NCBI GenBank assembly: GCA_036924285.1
Contig: JAYKYS010000006.1
Coordinates: 21,054,001-21,118,000 of the forward strand
Length of the DNA: 64,000 nt
From: Asterella californica
Taxonomy: Eukaryota > Streptophyta > Marchantiopsida > Marchantiales > Aytoniaceae
Direction of reading: 5' to 3'
Of the stretch, positions 13,001 to 24,262 are shown one piece after another (the stretch's first letter is position 1; each line of letters begins with the position of its first letter). The notes beneath the pieces are model-generated. The model ran no database searches and was not told the DNA's origin. It saw nothing but the letters and a program-made list of their open reading frames with translations. The translations under genes were made by a program, and so were the position numbers.

Positions 13001-13192
13001 CAGAACAAACGCAATACGAGTAAAAAGGTCTTCGTGGGTCATGCCAAGCATAATCTAGAAAAAAAACTTGAAATGATTGTGAGATGGGCGTTAGATGAGA
13101 AATATCTTACTTTCATCGGAAAAGTAAGAATGATAGATCAAAGATTACAGATAGAAAGACAGAACATTAAACTTCTCAAAAAGCTTTTGTAA
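10020..13192 (+). pseudogene. SAM-domain protein gene, five exons, three lesions
   Basis: Exons, by splice signals and frame: 10020-10615, 10940-11309, 11526-11896, 12010-12496, 12890-13192 (TAA). Exon 1 starts at an ATG and encodes a SAM fold: TTVKWLSKFL, then EYSELVQSQAI, then after a frame change ELMHFGITKLGH. SAM domains are small helical modules for protein or RNA binding. The exon end repeats a unit twice (DRKSSP...LTSS at about 10432-10515 and 10520-10605). The later exons are conserved-looking but unknown to me; the last is a basic helical tail. Lesions: a 1-nt loss at about 10195 inside the SAM domain (exon 1 is 596 bp, 2 modulo 3, between phase-0 ends), an in-frame TAG at 11000-11002, and a 1-nt excess in exon 4 (487 bp). 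The rest of the frame is well kept, so decay is recent or the lesions are base-call errors. Confidence 0.7.
10671..10950. repeat. 70-bp tandem repeat, four copies, in an intron
   Basis: CTGTCATTTACTT starts at 10671, 10741, 10811 and 10881, exactly 70 bp apart. Each unit includes CTTATNGTTTGAT, TTTTTCACAGTACGCAGT and CCTTCTTA. The array fills the first intron of the SAM-domain gene, and the last copy supplies the acceptor (GTACGCAG) of exon 2 at 10939. Every upstream copy therefore carries a duplicate of that acceptor. Confidence 0.95.
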
Positions 13193-13227
13193 ACATCATT
13201 CTCTGTAATCTGATACTAGATCTCTGG

Positions 13228-15060
13228 TCACATCTTTGGACATTGAAGCCCATGTTGTTTAGTGTGCAGCCATGCCGTAGTTTCCAAGCTGTTCCAGAAT
13301 CTGCAAGAGACTGGAATGCATTCCCGTAATATGTTCAACCATTGAAGCAATAGTCGGCTCTGTTCCGAGCTTAGACTTGTCAGCTCCGGAAATGAAATGT
13401 TGGGTAATGGAAGATCCGGCAGATCGGTAGCGCCGAAAGTGTCTTGGAGGAAGACTCGGCATGACTCTCTCTCGTAGGCCCCACGTTGGGAATTATCGTA
13501 AAGATTCAAGTAATCATCAGACAGTCTGATGATGAGCTCAGGGTGCTCGGACCATTTCTTGTGTGTCAATAACAATGGCCACTTGCTGCAGCTACGGGGT
13601 AATAACACCGGTACCAGGGGCTCTGTCGATTGCGAATTCCCCTTCACCTTGACCCACCGGACGTGACCGCTCTCATCGATCACAGCAAAGTCGCGATTCC
13701 ATGTTTCTGGACGAAACTCCCTCAGCTTTCCTTCCTGAATGGATGTGTACACAAACCTCCAAACGAGGAGGAGGAAGTCGGCTGCAATTACAGGCTTCTT
13801 GGAGTTTTGGTCTGAGGTGCATATTCTAACGAGCTCCGAGGCAAAAGTTACGACGTCGACTTCGCGAACTGATGCACTACTTCTCAACCAGTTCACACCG
13901 GCATGGTGAGTCCCAGCTCGTTCCATGGAGACAACCGTCTACTGCGACATGAAACGATAGGGGATCCAAGGGTCAAACCTGTCCATCCAATTGCTCAGGT
14001 GGCTCCCTTGTTGTGGAGGTGAAATGTTCATTGCCATCTTCGACTTCATGATCTCATCTATGGAGATAAGTCTGACTGTGTCCGAATCCTCGTATTTTAC
14101 AGTTTTAGAGAGTTAATTTGGGGTCTGAGATCGACCCACATCTCCGTTGGTGCTCGTACAGAAGGCAGAGCAGACACAAATGCCAGAACCTGAAGGTACA
14201 TATCGTCAGTAAGTGTAAGCAACCAATTCGAGTCATCCAAAATTTGTAAGTATTTTGAGCTTTTCATCTAAGGTACTCTCAATTGGTCAAGCACCTCCGA
14301 ATACTTTTCCTGTACAGATCGATCTACAAGAAACCAATTTGAGCTGCCGATAGCTGGAGAAGCACTTTGCTCATTAAACGCGGCCTCGAGTATCCTCCTG
14401 AAACGCTCGTCAACACGTCGGCTCACAGATGGCTTGCAAAGATCTTCGATTCTGGAGCCGACGTTCGCAGCCACGAGAATGCAGTCCTGTCCTTCGAAGT
14501 CGCTCAGAATCTTATTCCTTACACTCTTGAAGTGGAAAAGACAATCTTTCACTGGGAAGAACTTGTAATTAAACGAGTGGCGCCGAGCTTCTAGTCGAGC
14601 TTGCGCGAGCTGAATCAGATTTCCCCTGTAGGAATCCCATTGCTTCGCAGAAAGCTGTAGGAACGCAACTGAGTATTCCCTGATTCCAAGGGCTGTCGAA
14701 CTTGAGCGTTTCTCGTGAGCTTACCAGCAGAAAATCGGCGTTGATTAAAAACGGCAAGCCAGAGTTAAGCTGGGATGGCAAGAAAGCATAAATGTTGCCA
14801 TGAGAATCGCCCGCAATCCGATCCTGTTGCAGAAAGGCCAAGGTGATGGCCCACGTCGTCACCTCTCTCCTCTGTTCGACGGAGACAGTCACGTTGAACC
14901 TCTGCTGCCATAGGAAATAATCACGTGCCTCGATGATATGTCCGGGCTCCTTGACAACTGACAGCTTCGTCATGAACCCGGCTGCATCATCTCCATGCGA
15001 GGCTTGCGGAGAATCTGATCGACTGATAATAACTTCGTGATGGACTTTCTCTCGGCTGTC
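13228..15060 (-). pseudogene. NO VEIN/sacsin-like GHKL ATPase-family gene fragment
   Basis: The upstream part (about 15060-14277) holds the module following the GHKL ATPase fold in plant NO VEIN-like and sacsin-like proteins: YFLWQQRF, WAITLAFLQ, IYAFLPSQLNSGLPFLINAD, VSSRETLKFDSPWNQGIL, then (frame change) FNYKFFPVKD, VRNKIL and LCKPSVSRRVDERF. The frame changes near 14,650 with no splice pair, suggesting a 1-nt indel. A donor (AGA then GTACCT) ends this part at 14277. A second open piece, 13926-13228, has WLRSSASVREVDVVTFASEL, YTSIQEGKLREF and SEQSRLLLQWLNILRE, fitting the later part of these proteins. It ends early against the neighbouring gene. The N-terminal ATPase fold is not in view. 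The family call is by remembered sequence pattern, so moderate. Confidence 0.55.
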
Positions 15061-15627
15061 CTCCCGAATTCGTCAAGCATTTTTGAAGGACACCGACGCT
15101 TACAGACTGTTAGTCATAATTCAGTGGAACGTACCTGTGGTGAAAATGGTTTCGAGGCTTGTCTTCATGCCTAGATATTTAATCCCCTGGTTTATATACA
15201 CATATATGCTCTCAGTTTCTAGTAATTCTCTACTTTTTCACAGGAGATGTATAGAATGATAAATACCATGTGTGTTTATATGCAGGAAAAATGTACTTAA
15301 CACTTTTTTAACTAGGGAACTTATATATCACAGGGAAGATTTTCTTTTACCTATATCGATATGGTGATTGTATCTAGTGTTTTGTATAAAACCTCCTAGT
15401 GCACCCATCCGGTGAGTCTGAGTAGCCATTAGGAACAGCGTAAATAAACTGCAGTTGTCTATCTTTTTTACACTATTAAAGTTAAAGTTTATTACAGTAG
15501 ATGTACACAAAGTATCGTTCCAACCCGTAGAGGGAAGTAAAACTGTGTGGAGCACGCTACGAACTGGAGTTATATAGGAAGCGGCCTTGCTACCAGTAGA
15601 AGTTGTAATCGTTGTTATAGTCAACCA

Positions 15628-15674
15628 GCAGAAGTAGTATCACACCATCCAATATGGTGTGATACTACTTCTGC
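15628..15674. repeat. Perfect 21-bp hairpin, 5-nt loop
   Basis: Arm 15628-15648 (begins GCAGAAGTAGTATCACACC) is the exact reverse complement of 15654-15674; the loop is CCAAT. The word GTATCACACCATG recurs downstream at about 15719. It could be the tip of a small foldback element; arms are too short for a typical plant microRNA precursor by themselves. Confidence 0.85.
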
Positions 15675-16402
15675 AACCAGCTGCTAGATTGAACTATTCG
15701 AGGAGCTGGAGAACAACTGTATCACACCATGATCGACAGTGAAAGTAAATACGAGACTTAGATACGAGTTTCATCCTGCAACAAAACAACCGAGGCCATG
15801 GGGAACTGACGTCATTTGATCCATGTTCGTTCTGCTTTTAGAGCCGTTCTAGTACACAGGTTTTCTGAGCGTTAGTTATACGTCCTTGAACATCTCCATA
15901 AGGGGACCTGTCGAATCCCCTTACTACTTACCTCGTAGTTCAAGTTCAGTTTGCAAAGATTCTTCCAAGAAACCTGGTTCTCTTGAACATGATGTGGGTC
16001 TTTTCCAACGTACATGCCTTGTCGTTGGTCGTGATGCATAAGGACACCTCTGTTTTCTACATGTGTTCTTTGTGGCTAATGTGAAGATTGTCCGAGTCAT
16101 AAAAGCAGAGATATCATACTTTGCTACTCCGTTCGTTACCATGATCTCGTTGTTCGTGGCAATACGAGGGTGAAGTCAGATATATCATGGATGGCTGCTA
16201 TAAAAGCGTAGAAGAAGGTAGCTAACTTCTTTAAATTCAGTCTGTGAGTGAAGTGGCAAACAGAGCTAGTCCCGCAGTTTAGTGCCGTTTATGATCCTCT
16301 AACTAATGCTTATCACTAAAACTGATACTAAATTTCTGGGGTCCTACGCAAGGCTCTCAAGGTAATCTAATGGGAACTGCAGATCGGAAAACCCTTCAAC
16401 TT

Positions 16403-16441
16403 TCCGTGACAGTCCAGTACTTTCAACTGGACTGTCACGGA
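16403..16441. repeat. Perfect 15-bp hairpin, 9-nt loop
   Basis: TCCGTGACAGTCCAG at 16403-16417 pairs exactly with CTGGACTGTCACGGA at 16427-16441. No flanking direct repeat or coding context was seen. Confidence 0.8.
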
Positions 16442-17254
16442 ATAGTACAGCTTTGTGAAAGAAATTTATCTCTTCAGACCGATGACAGCGACTGTCAAGG
16501 TATTCGAGAAGAGGAACTGTAGGAACAGCATTCATGAGATAGTAAGTAGTTTTTCATGATGAAGATTTCATAGATCCAAATCTAGCTACATCTAATAGAC
16601 CAAGCGCATGTGAAGTAAGAAGGATCCACTACGGTACAAACGAAGCCCTTCTCCAACATCTCCATCAGTTTGTCGAGAAGTGTAGAATCTCAAACTTCTG
16701 TCGTGAAACTTTTCGTCGCCCCTGTGCACTATTTTGTGAGGATTTCTCCTTACCGACCCCACTCTACTTGAAGAAGTCCACACGGTTACAACCAAAATCT
16801 TGAGTTAACCCCGAAAGAAGTCTCGACTGTTTTTTCTTTTTCATCATGAGCATTAAGGAACTTTTTGTGTAACTTTGACACCCGGTGCAAGCCATATTTT
16901 CTGTGTTGGTTATTGTGTTAATATTATTTTTATAAGTCATAATTAAACTCTGTGGAAGGTAAAAAGACAAAAGATAAAACTAAAAGAGGTGACTTGTGAC
17001 AAAAATTTGACATGAGAACTACGATTACAGAAGTTCGATAAGTCACTTTGAGGTTAAAGCAGTTATGTATCAGTAATATATTTAACTCGTACTCTTTGTT
17101 TAATAAGTATGAGTTGAGGTTCTGTTAGGATGTACCAGATCTTAAGTCTATGTAAAATGTGCACATTTGTCGTGCACATACACATCGCTGTCAAAGATAC
17201 ACCACACATACACATAACACATGGACGATGTAATACACATACACAAGTGTATCA

Positions 17255-18640
17255 TAATCTGGTGATCAGTGATGAGAGTAAAAAAGTTCTCAAACAGATA
17301 ACATCGAAAGTGTGCAACAGCTCATGCTGCCGTCAAACACTCTCTCTCATACGAATTAAACCTCGTTTCTGCCGAATTGTTAGAACGATTGGCATTCACC
17401 ACCACGAACTCTTTTTTCTCATCATCATGTTGAGTCAACACTGCTCCAAGTCCCAACATACTCCAATCAGTGTGCAGTTGGAAAAGACGCCCCCTAACGG
17501 GTCTCTTCAAGATGGGAGCAGATATCAGTCTATCCTTGAGCTCTACAAAAGCTCGCTCTTGCTCATCTCCCCACTGCCACTCCTGGTCCACCTTCATCTG
17601 CTTGGTCAATGGCTTCATAATTGCACTAAACCGTATCACGCATAGACGATAAAAGTTCGTCAAACTAACAAATGCTCAAACTCGACTCACATCTGTGGGA
17701 CGTGGGGATACGTAGTCTCAACCTTCGTCTGTTGAACACCCAAACCACCTGGATAGATGATGTGGCCCAGATACTCTACCAAGTCTTAGAAGAACTTACA
17801 CTTCCTAGGATGTAACTTCAACCCATGAGCTCTCAACCGCTCGAACACATCTTATAAGTGTCTCTCGTGCTCCTCCACTATAGCACTATAGACTAAGATG
17901 TCATCAATATAACATTTGATAAAATCCAATCCTACTAGGGTTCTATCCATCACCCTTTGGAACTCAGCAGGAGCGTTCTTGAACTCAAATAGTAAGAATC
18001 ATCACTGATACAAACAATCATTGCTGTGAGAGTCAATTCCTCTGAATGTTGTCTTGGACTTATCTTCTTCTCTCACCGACAACTGATGATACCTTGTTCA
18101 AAGATCCAAAGTACTGAAGATCTTCACATGCCCCACTGCATCAAAGATCTCTTCAGGTCATGGCATACTTATCAGACTTCGTCTGTCGATTGATAAGACG
18201 GTAGTCTCCACATGTGTGCCTATCCGTGTAATTGTCATACATATCTTTCTTTGCTGGCATAACTATGACAGATGCATACTCTTCATTTAACATCTCCACC
18301 CATCTAACCTCCAACAAGTCTTGAGTCTTATTTTGGATCAAGGCTCTCTTCATATCACTGTACTTGTAAGGATGTCGAAAGATTGACGTGTCATTAGTCA
18401 AGTCGATCCGTATACCAAGTCCCTTTAAGGTACCCATATCCTTCATACTGAAGGTAAAACAATTCCTGTAGCTCTCAAGAATCTTTGAACTCTTCGACTC
18501 TCTTCTCTTATAAGCTTGGGTCCAATCTCTGGCTCTCAAGTATCCTCTATCACCACGATAGAGGTACAAGACGAAGTCGTTGACTGCTATCTTGCAGCTT
18601 TTGGAGTAGTTTCCTTTTGCTCGCCATCAACAACCTCCAC
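17255..18640 (-). pseudogene. Element A reverse transcriptase and RNase H remnant
   Basis: 18569-18153 carries the start of a gypsy RT (EVRWVEMLNEEYASVIVMPA, HTCGDYRLINRQT). Across 18150-17660, in shifting frames, follow LDLRTRYHQL, a kept catalytic box CYIDDILVYS (near 17905), and RKCKFF...LGHII. 17663-17322 gives the RNase H start: connection loop, LHTDWSMLGLGAVLTQ (catalytic Asp), and NSYERECLTAA (catalytic Glu). After one stop, AVAHFRCYL and TLITDHQ (third Asp) reach about 17255. At least five frame breaks or stops are visible, so it cannot encode an enzyme. Confidence 0.85.
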
Positions 18641-19341
18641 CGTAACAGTACGAGAGTTTGGAGCTTGCAGTCCTAACTGCAAGCTCCACACTTTCTCCTA
18701 CGACATCCCATGATGTCCAAGGATGACGAACTCCCACACCTCGTCCCCAACCTTTGTCTTCACCGATCCGGTAGGCAAAGATCTCATGAGTGTCTGAGCA
18801 ATAACACTCGTCGATCACATCTGACGCTGCTCAGCCAATCCAACGCTAACAATCCATGTCAAGCAATTCAAGTCCATTGCTTGACCTAACACCTGATGAC
18901 GTGAAACCTCTGACATCGAAGCTACTGTCGTCATATCCATAGAGAAACTTCACTCTCGCTCATTGACATTGAGTTCCATCAATTGTTGTAACCGACCATC
19001 CCACACAAGTCAAGGTCCTCCATCTTTGTAAGCATGTGACGTTGGAAAGCTCATCAAAGTGGGTAATGCTGCCATGGGTGACCTATCGACGACTCTCACT
19101 ACTTGAGATCGTCGCCTTACATCCAAGATGCCATCAATTGTGAGATACGCTGATCATCTCATTGTATCATGGATGCGCTTGAGCACCTCCTTCGGTAACA
19201 AGTTCGTCCATCATAATCGTGGATGATGTGCACGAGATTCCACTCTCGCTGCATCTAACAACATTGCCTGCCTGACTCAGGACCGCACGTGGTGCACACT
19301 CGTCATCATCTATTCACGAGCATCACCCAACAAAAGAACGT
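18641..19341 (-). pseudogene. Element A, decayed pol linker up to the B insertion
   Basis: This sequence lies between RT and the insertion point of B and should correspond to the protease-RT linker. Short open pieces occur (18818-18627) but no motif is firm. A 12-bp inverted repeat (GGAGCTTGCAGT, 18660-18671 and 18676-18687) sits inside. The last bases before B, joined to those after B with one copy of the duplicated target removed, keep a short coding-like phrase ending in LLLGDAR, which supports continuity of A across the insertion. Confidence 0.5.
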
Positions 19342-20714
19342 TGTCAGAGTGTGATCCGTCTACCTAGGAAAGCGCCGGGCTTCTGACTGTGGTTGTTTAC
19401 TCAAGAGGTTGGCTTTCAGGTCACAATAGGAGCTATAAACACTCACACAGGAGTGTAGGATCCTCTGATATGCTCAAAAAGCGAAATTTAGGTCTCACTG
19501 GTAGTAATAGGCTTAAGCGGTGAACTTTGATACTCAAAGAGAGGAAAACTATGAAGGTTTAGACCCTTAAACTTCCCCTACATGCAAATGAGGTACTACT
19601 GCACTCACAGACGAAGTTTCAACCTGAGATAAAATTCTGACACGGAGATATGAACAGAAAAGTTCTGAATAAGAGAATTATGGCAATTTCTGGTACCTAG
19701 ATAGCTATTCAGACATAGAACAGAGAATTGGCTCGATGAATTTCAAATCTTCTCACAGTATTTGAAGTCTACAGGATGCTGAACATCCCTGTGAAGTTGG
19801 GACTCCTGAATGTTTGTAGAACTCCAGATCTCCTTCTCTAAAGTCGCTGCTCTAGATTAAGAGCTTTTCAGACCCCCTCTGCTTCAGCGGCCGCCCTGAA
19901 TTACTCAATTACTCAAATGATTCAAAACTTTTTGGACAGTCGTAGCCCTCCTGACAGTGAACGCAACCACGAAGTTTTGAAGTGATTTCCTCAATTCTGC
20001 TGCAATTGGCACCGAAAACCCCAAAATCAACAAAAGTGATGCAGTTTTGGCACAATCCGAACTTCAATTGGGCATAACTCCTTGTTTATTGATCCAAATC
20101 GAGCAAAAATTTCACTGACAGTGCTTGGCACGACGAGCTCTCTCTTCCTGTGCTCTCAGATTTCGAAGATACCTCACCAATTGCTCGAACTCCACTCTAG
20201 AGCTCTGTTTCTAAACTTAGAGTTTCACAAAAGACAAAAATGGACCAATGGGAGTTCATAGCTCCACTTGACTGTCCTTTTGTGCCTTAAACTACCTGGT
20301 AACTTTTCTACACTCATAGGCTACCACGTCAAGCCCCCTAGAGTGCCAACGTATAACTTAAACTACCTAAAATGACACATAGCCCTGAAAAATAACTTAA
20401 ATTAGCTAGAAAGCGTGCATGGGCGACAAGTAAGTACAACCCATGAGCTCAAACCCCTATCAGCATGGAAACCCTAAGTTATGTACATTGAACGTCATAG
20501 ACAAGTAAGAAGTCACTTGCACAAGCGCACAAATGCTTGAACAAGATAATTAACATACTATCAGCCTACTAGGACTCAAAATAGTGTTAACACCATATGC
20601 AAAGGTGTCAAACATATACATAAAGGACTAGAAGTAATATGAACTAACTTCTAGAACTACCAAACCTAAGCGTCGGAGTAGAAGTCAAGCATGTAGCCGT
20701 CAAATGGCGCGACA
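19342..20714 (-). repeat. Element B 3' LTR
   Basis: TGTCGCGCCATTTG at the minus-strand 5' end, and ...CACTCTGACA at its 3' end. Same 1,373-bp length as the partner at 26676-28048. Visible differences: six single substitutions, four of them transitions. It starts directly after the purine tract. Confidence 0.95.
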
Positions 20715-20730
20715 TCCACCCCCTCTGAAC
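20715..20730 (-). promoter_or_regulatory. Element B polypurine tract
   Basis: Minus strand TTCAGAGGGGGTGGA lies directly before the TG of the 3' LTR, the usual place and composition for the plus-strand DNA primer of an LTR element. Confidence 0.85.
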
Positions 20731-20762
20731 CTGCACATCCTCCGGTATGTGCCAGATCTAGA

Positions 20763-23700
20763 TCAAGACTCTTCAGCTTCAGCTTCAAATTCATCTTCAA
20801 CCTCCATTGAGTCTTCAGCTTCATCCTCAGTAAGCTCTGCAATGTTCTGGTCGTCCCCTCTCCTTCTAAAGAGCTTGATTCTCTTCCCTGCGACTGGTAT
20901 CTTGAGCACTGCACCATCTAACTCTCTCAAAGAGTATGTGGCATTATCATAAACTTCTAACACCACATAAGGTCCGAACCATCTCTTGGAAAACTTTCTG
21001 ATAGCGCTATGCTGATTATCAAGACTACTATCATAGACTAACACCCAATCACCTTCTTTAACTGGTTTGGGTCGTAATCTATGTGTTCTATCAAACCTGC
21101 CTTTGTTTCTCTCTCTAGCAGTCTTTAACCTTTCCACAGCTTTGGCAACATCCTCAGGTCTTCGTTCTAACTGCTGGATCGTCAATGCAAGAAGATCCTC
21201 CGTACTTCTACCATCTTCTCATGGCAAAACATTCCAAGTAGGCACAACCTCCTCAATCGGCATCACAGGTTTTTGCCCTAGTATCAACTCTGCTGGCATG
21301 TAACCTGTAACGGTACTATGAGTTGTACGATCTGCCCACAAAGCAAATGGTAGCAGTCTAGGCCATTCACGGATCTTACCCTTGCAAGCTTTTACCAAAG
21401 CTTTGATGATTGGCGGATGACCTCTTTCGCTCTTGCCATTCCCTTCAGGATTGTAAGCAGTGGTTAACGCCAACTTGATTCCCAATCGCTTGAAGAACTC
21501 AACTGCTTCTTGTGCATCCAGCTCACCCCTATCTGCAGTGATCTTTCTCACACACCCATATCTACAAATAACATCTTCAAATAGAAAGCGGCAGACACTA
21601 GCAGTGGTCTTCGTCCTCAGAGCACGGCCTTCGACTTGGTTAGATAGATCTTCTCTAGCCAAGACTAGATACCTCATTTGTCCAAGTCCAAATGGCATAG
21701 TTACCAGATCAACTACCCATTTATAATGAATGGCTAAAGGATAAGTAGGATGCAATCCATCACGATGGCGTACAGTGGAGTACATCTGACAGGATATACA
21801 GGATGAAACAAACTGTACTACATCCTTATACATACCCTTCCACCAATACTTTTCCTTCATCTTGGCAAATGTAGCCCAAACTCCTCTGTGACCAGCCCAT
21901 AAACTCTCATGGAACTCCTTGATCAGCTTCTGCTGCAATTCCAAGTCACATACTACCCGCTGCGGTATACCTCCTTGTAGCTTAGGGCGCTTCCATAGAT
22001 GTCCTCCATGTAAAAAGTACCCATAAGCTGTTCTACGGATCCTCTTGAAATCTGCATCAGACCAGCCTTCTTGCCTTTCCAGTGAACTCAAATAGCGCCC
22101 AAGATCCAACCACTCGCCATCATACATAGTTTCCTCAAAAAACTCCAACGAGGTTGCAAAACAGCTTCTATTTCTTCTAGCAAGAGCACTAGAATAGAAC
22201 TCTGTTCCCACATCCTCCTGGTCATCTATCATTTCCTTCTCATCGTAATACCTAGCCCTTGATAACATATCTGCCACAGGATTGTCTTTTCCTGCGATAT
22301 GTCTAAACTCTGGGTTCAAGGACTTGATATATGCTATCCACCTCAACATAGCAATATCTGGAGTTGTACAGCTAGTGATCATTCCCAAGAGAGGTAAACA
22401 ATCTGTCTCCACAACCACAGGTGCTCCTATCAAGTATTCCTTATCACTCTTCATCGCGGTAACTACTCCCCATAGCTCTCTCTTGACCTGAGGGTAGTCT
22501 CTCTGCCGTGAACTTAACACCTTAGCTCCAAAACGCACCACATATCTATTTCCATCCTCATCGTCTTGTCCTACAGCCCATCCAATGCCAATAGGACTAG
22601 TATCAACAGTAAGGATAACAGATCTCCCCAACTCATATGTTACCTTCCGTAGAGTTGGTGGTGAAGCCAAAAGATCTTTCAACTTCCTCATAGACTCGCT
22701 CTGCTCCTCTTGCCACTGAAATCTTTGCCCCTTCCTCAGCAGCTTGTACAACGGATCTGCTACATGAGCAAAGTGTGGAATCCATAAATGATAAAACACA
22801 CATGCACCTAGAAACCTTCTCACCTCAGTAACCGACCCACATGTCTCCTTCATCCTTCGGATGGCATCAACCTTGTTTGGGCAAGGTTTCCGACCATAAG
22901 ATCCACACAGATGTCTCAGTATTAACACTTCTTGTACTCCAAATACAGACTTGGCTCCTGATAAAGTCAAATGAACCTCCTCCAGTCGGCTCAATATCTT
23001 ATCGCAGTCAACTATATGATCTGCAACAAACTTACGGCACCCCCTCTGATCCATTACCTCATTCTTCTCCTCCTCAGCACATCCTTTGATCGGCACATCA
23101 TCAAGGAATGGCATAGTTTTTTCAGGAATGAAGTCCCTCAAAACTTTGTTCATGCCATTCATCATATGTGCTACAGAATTGGTAGCACCTTGCGGCAAGG
23201 TGCACATCCTTAGTAACCCCAAAGGTGTCCTCATTGTAGTCAAGTCTCTACTCTTAGAGGATAACTGAAACTGATCGTAACCTGAATATAAGTCTCCCAT
23301 TGAATAGATAGCACGACCAGCAAAAGCCTCTGCAAACTCGTCTACAATAGGTCCTATACCCATATTCCTGATAGTCACCTTGTTAACTGGCTGCATATCT
23401 TGGATAAATCTCAAAGCTCCACTCTTCTTCGGAACAGTAAACCATCTGCTAGAATAGGGAGCTATAGATGGTTCCAAGATACCCATTCTAATCCTCTCAT
23501 TGAGCAAGTCTATCAGCTTTGGCAGATGAGCTCTAGGCACAGGGATAGGACGTAGATTCCAAGGCACATGCGGTATAGTAAAGATTACCATAGGTGCAAC
23601 CACACTTGGATCTACACATCCTACTTCATGTGACTCAAATGCAAACGCCTTACCATGCCTAGATAGCATCTCCCTGAAGCTCTTCTTCTCTTGCTCAGTA

Positions 23701-24262
23701 AGAAATCCATCACCTCCAATCCTCAGCTCCTTCAGTGTTGTTTCTGTGAACTGGTGTCCAATTCTTCTCGGTCCTCTGAGCGTCGGTTCTCATGCAGCTT
23801 GCTCCATCTTCTGATTGTAGTCGAGTGGTAAAGCCAAAGCCACTGGTTTAACTTTCTTTGCCACTGACTTGTACTTGGTCTCCACATACACCTCTTGTCG
23901 ATCTATAAACTTATCAATTACATCATAAAGCTCCTTGGAGCTCACTCTCACCACTCTATCTACATCATCTATAGAACTTTCTACTATAGATTTCAACTCC
24001 CCTATAGTATCTACCAAATACTGCTCTTCAAACACCCCAGATATGTATTCATCTCCTGCTAACTCTCCACTGTCCCACAAAGACTGCTGTACACACTTCA
24101 CATGTTGCCTCTCAAACCTCTTCAGATTCTCAACCTTCCTATAACACATTGATCCACATGATGTCAACCCTAAGAAGCTAGTGGATAAAGCTTCCTGCTC
24201 TACTGGATCAGGCGAGAATCCTATCTCTACTGTACCGTTGAAGTCTCGCTCTTCAATGGTAC
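20763..24262 (-). pseudogene. Element B pol: RT, RNase H and integrase
   Basis: One frame, interrupted by TGA at 23790-23792 and 21219-21221. The main open part (23669-21219, 816 residues) has RT with QDMQPVNKVTI, MGDLYSGYDQFQL and LPQGATNS, and the catalytic box FLDD at 188-191. RNase H follows with TVDTS (356), KRELWGVV and ETDCLPLLGM, then HIAGKDNPVADMLSR. Integrase has an H587/H594/C624/C627 zinc site and catalytic D654, D713 and E748. After the last TGA, 21185-20763 gives the C-terminal integrase module (GDWVLVYD, KRWFGPYVVLEVY) and a Glu/Asp-rich tail; no chromodomain is seen. All catalytic residues are kept, so only the stops disable it. The frame opens at about 24262, overlapping the end of gag-PR by some 36 nt in the -1 frame. 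Confidence 0.9.

Larger units (their letters stand above)
15061..17254. other. No gene recognised; two perfect hairpins
   Basis: No open frame with a domain. It contains the hairpins listed separately and, at 17160-17250, a degenerate ACACATACACA-type simple repeat that abuts the truncated end of element A. Confidence 0.5.

Noticed and set aside
22282..23268. Plus-strand open frames inside element B pol
   Set aside because: Antisense shadows of the long pol frame, without domains.
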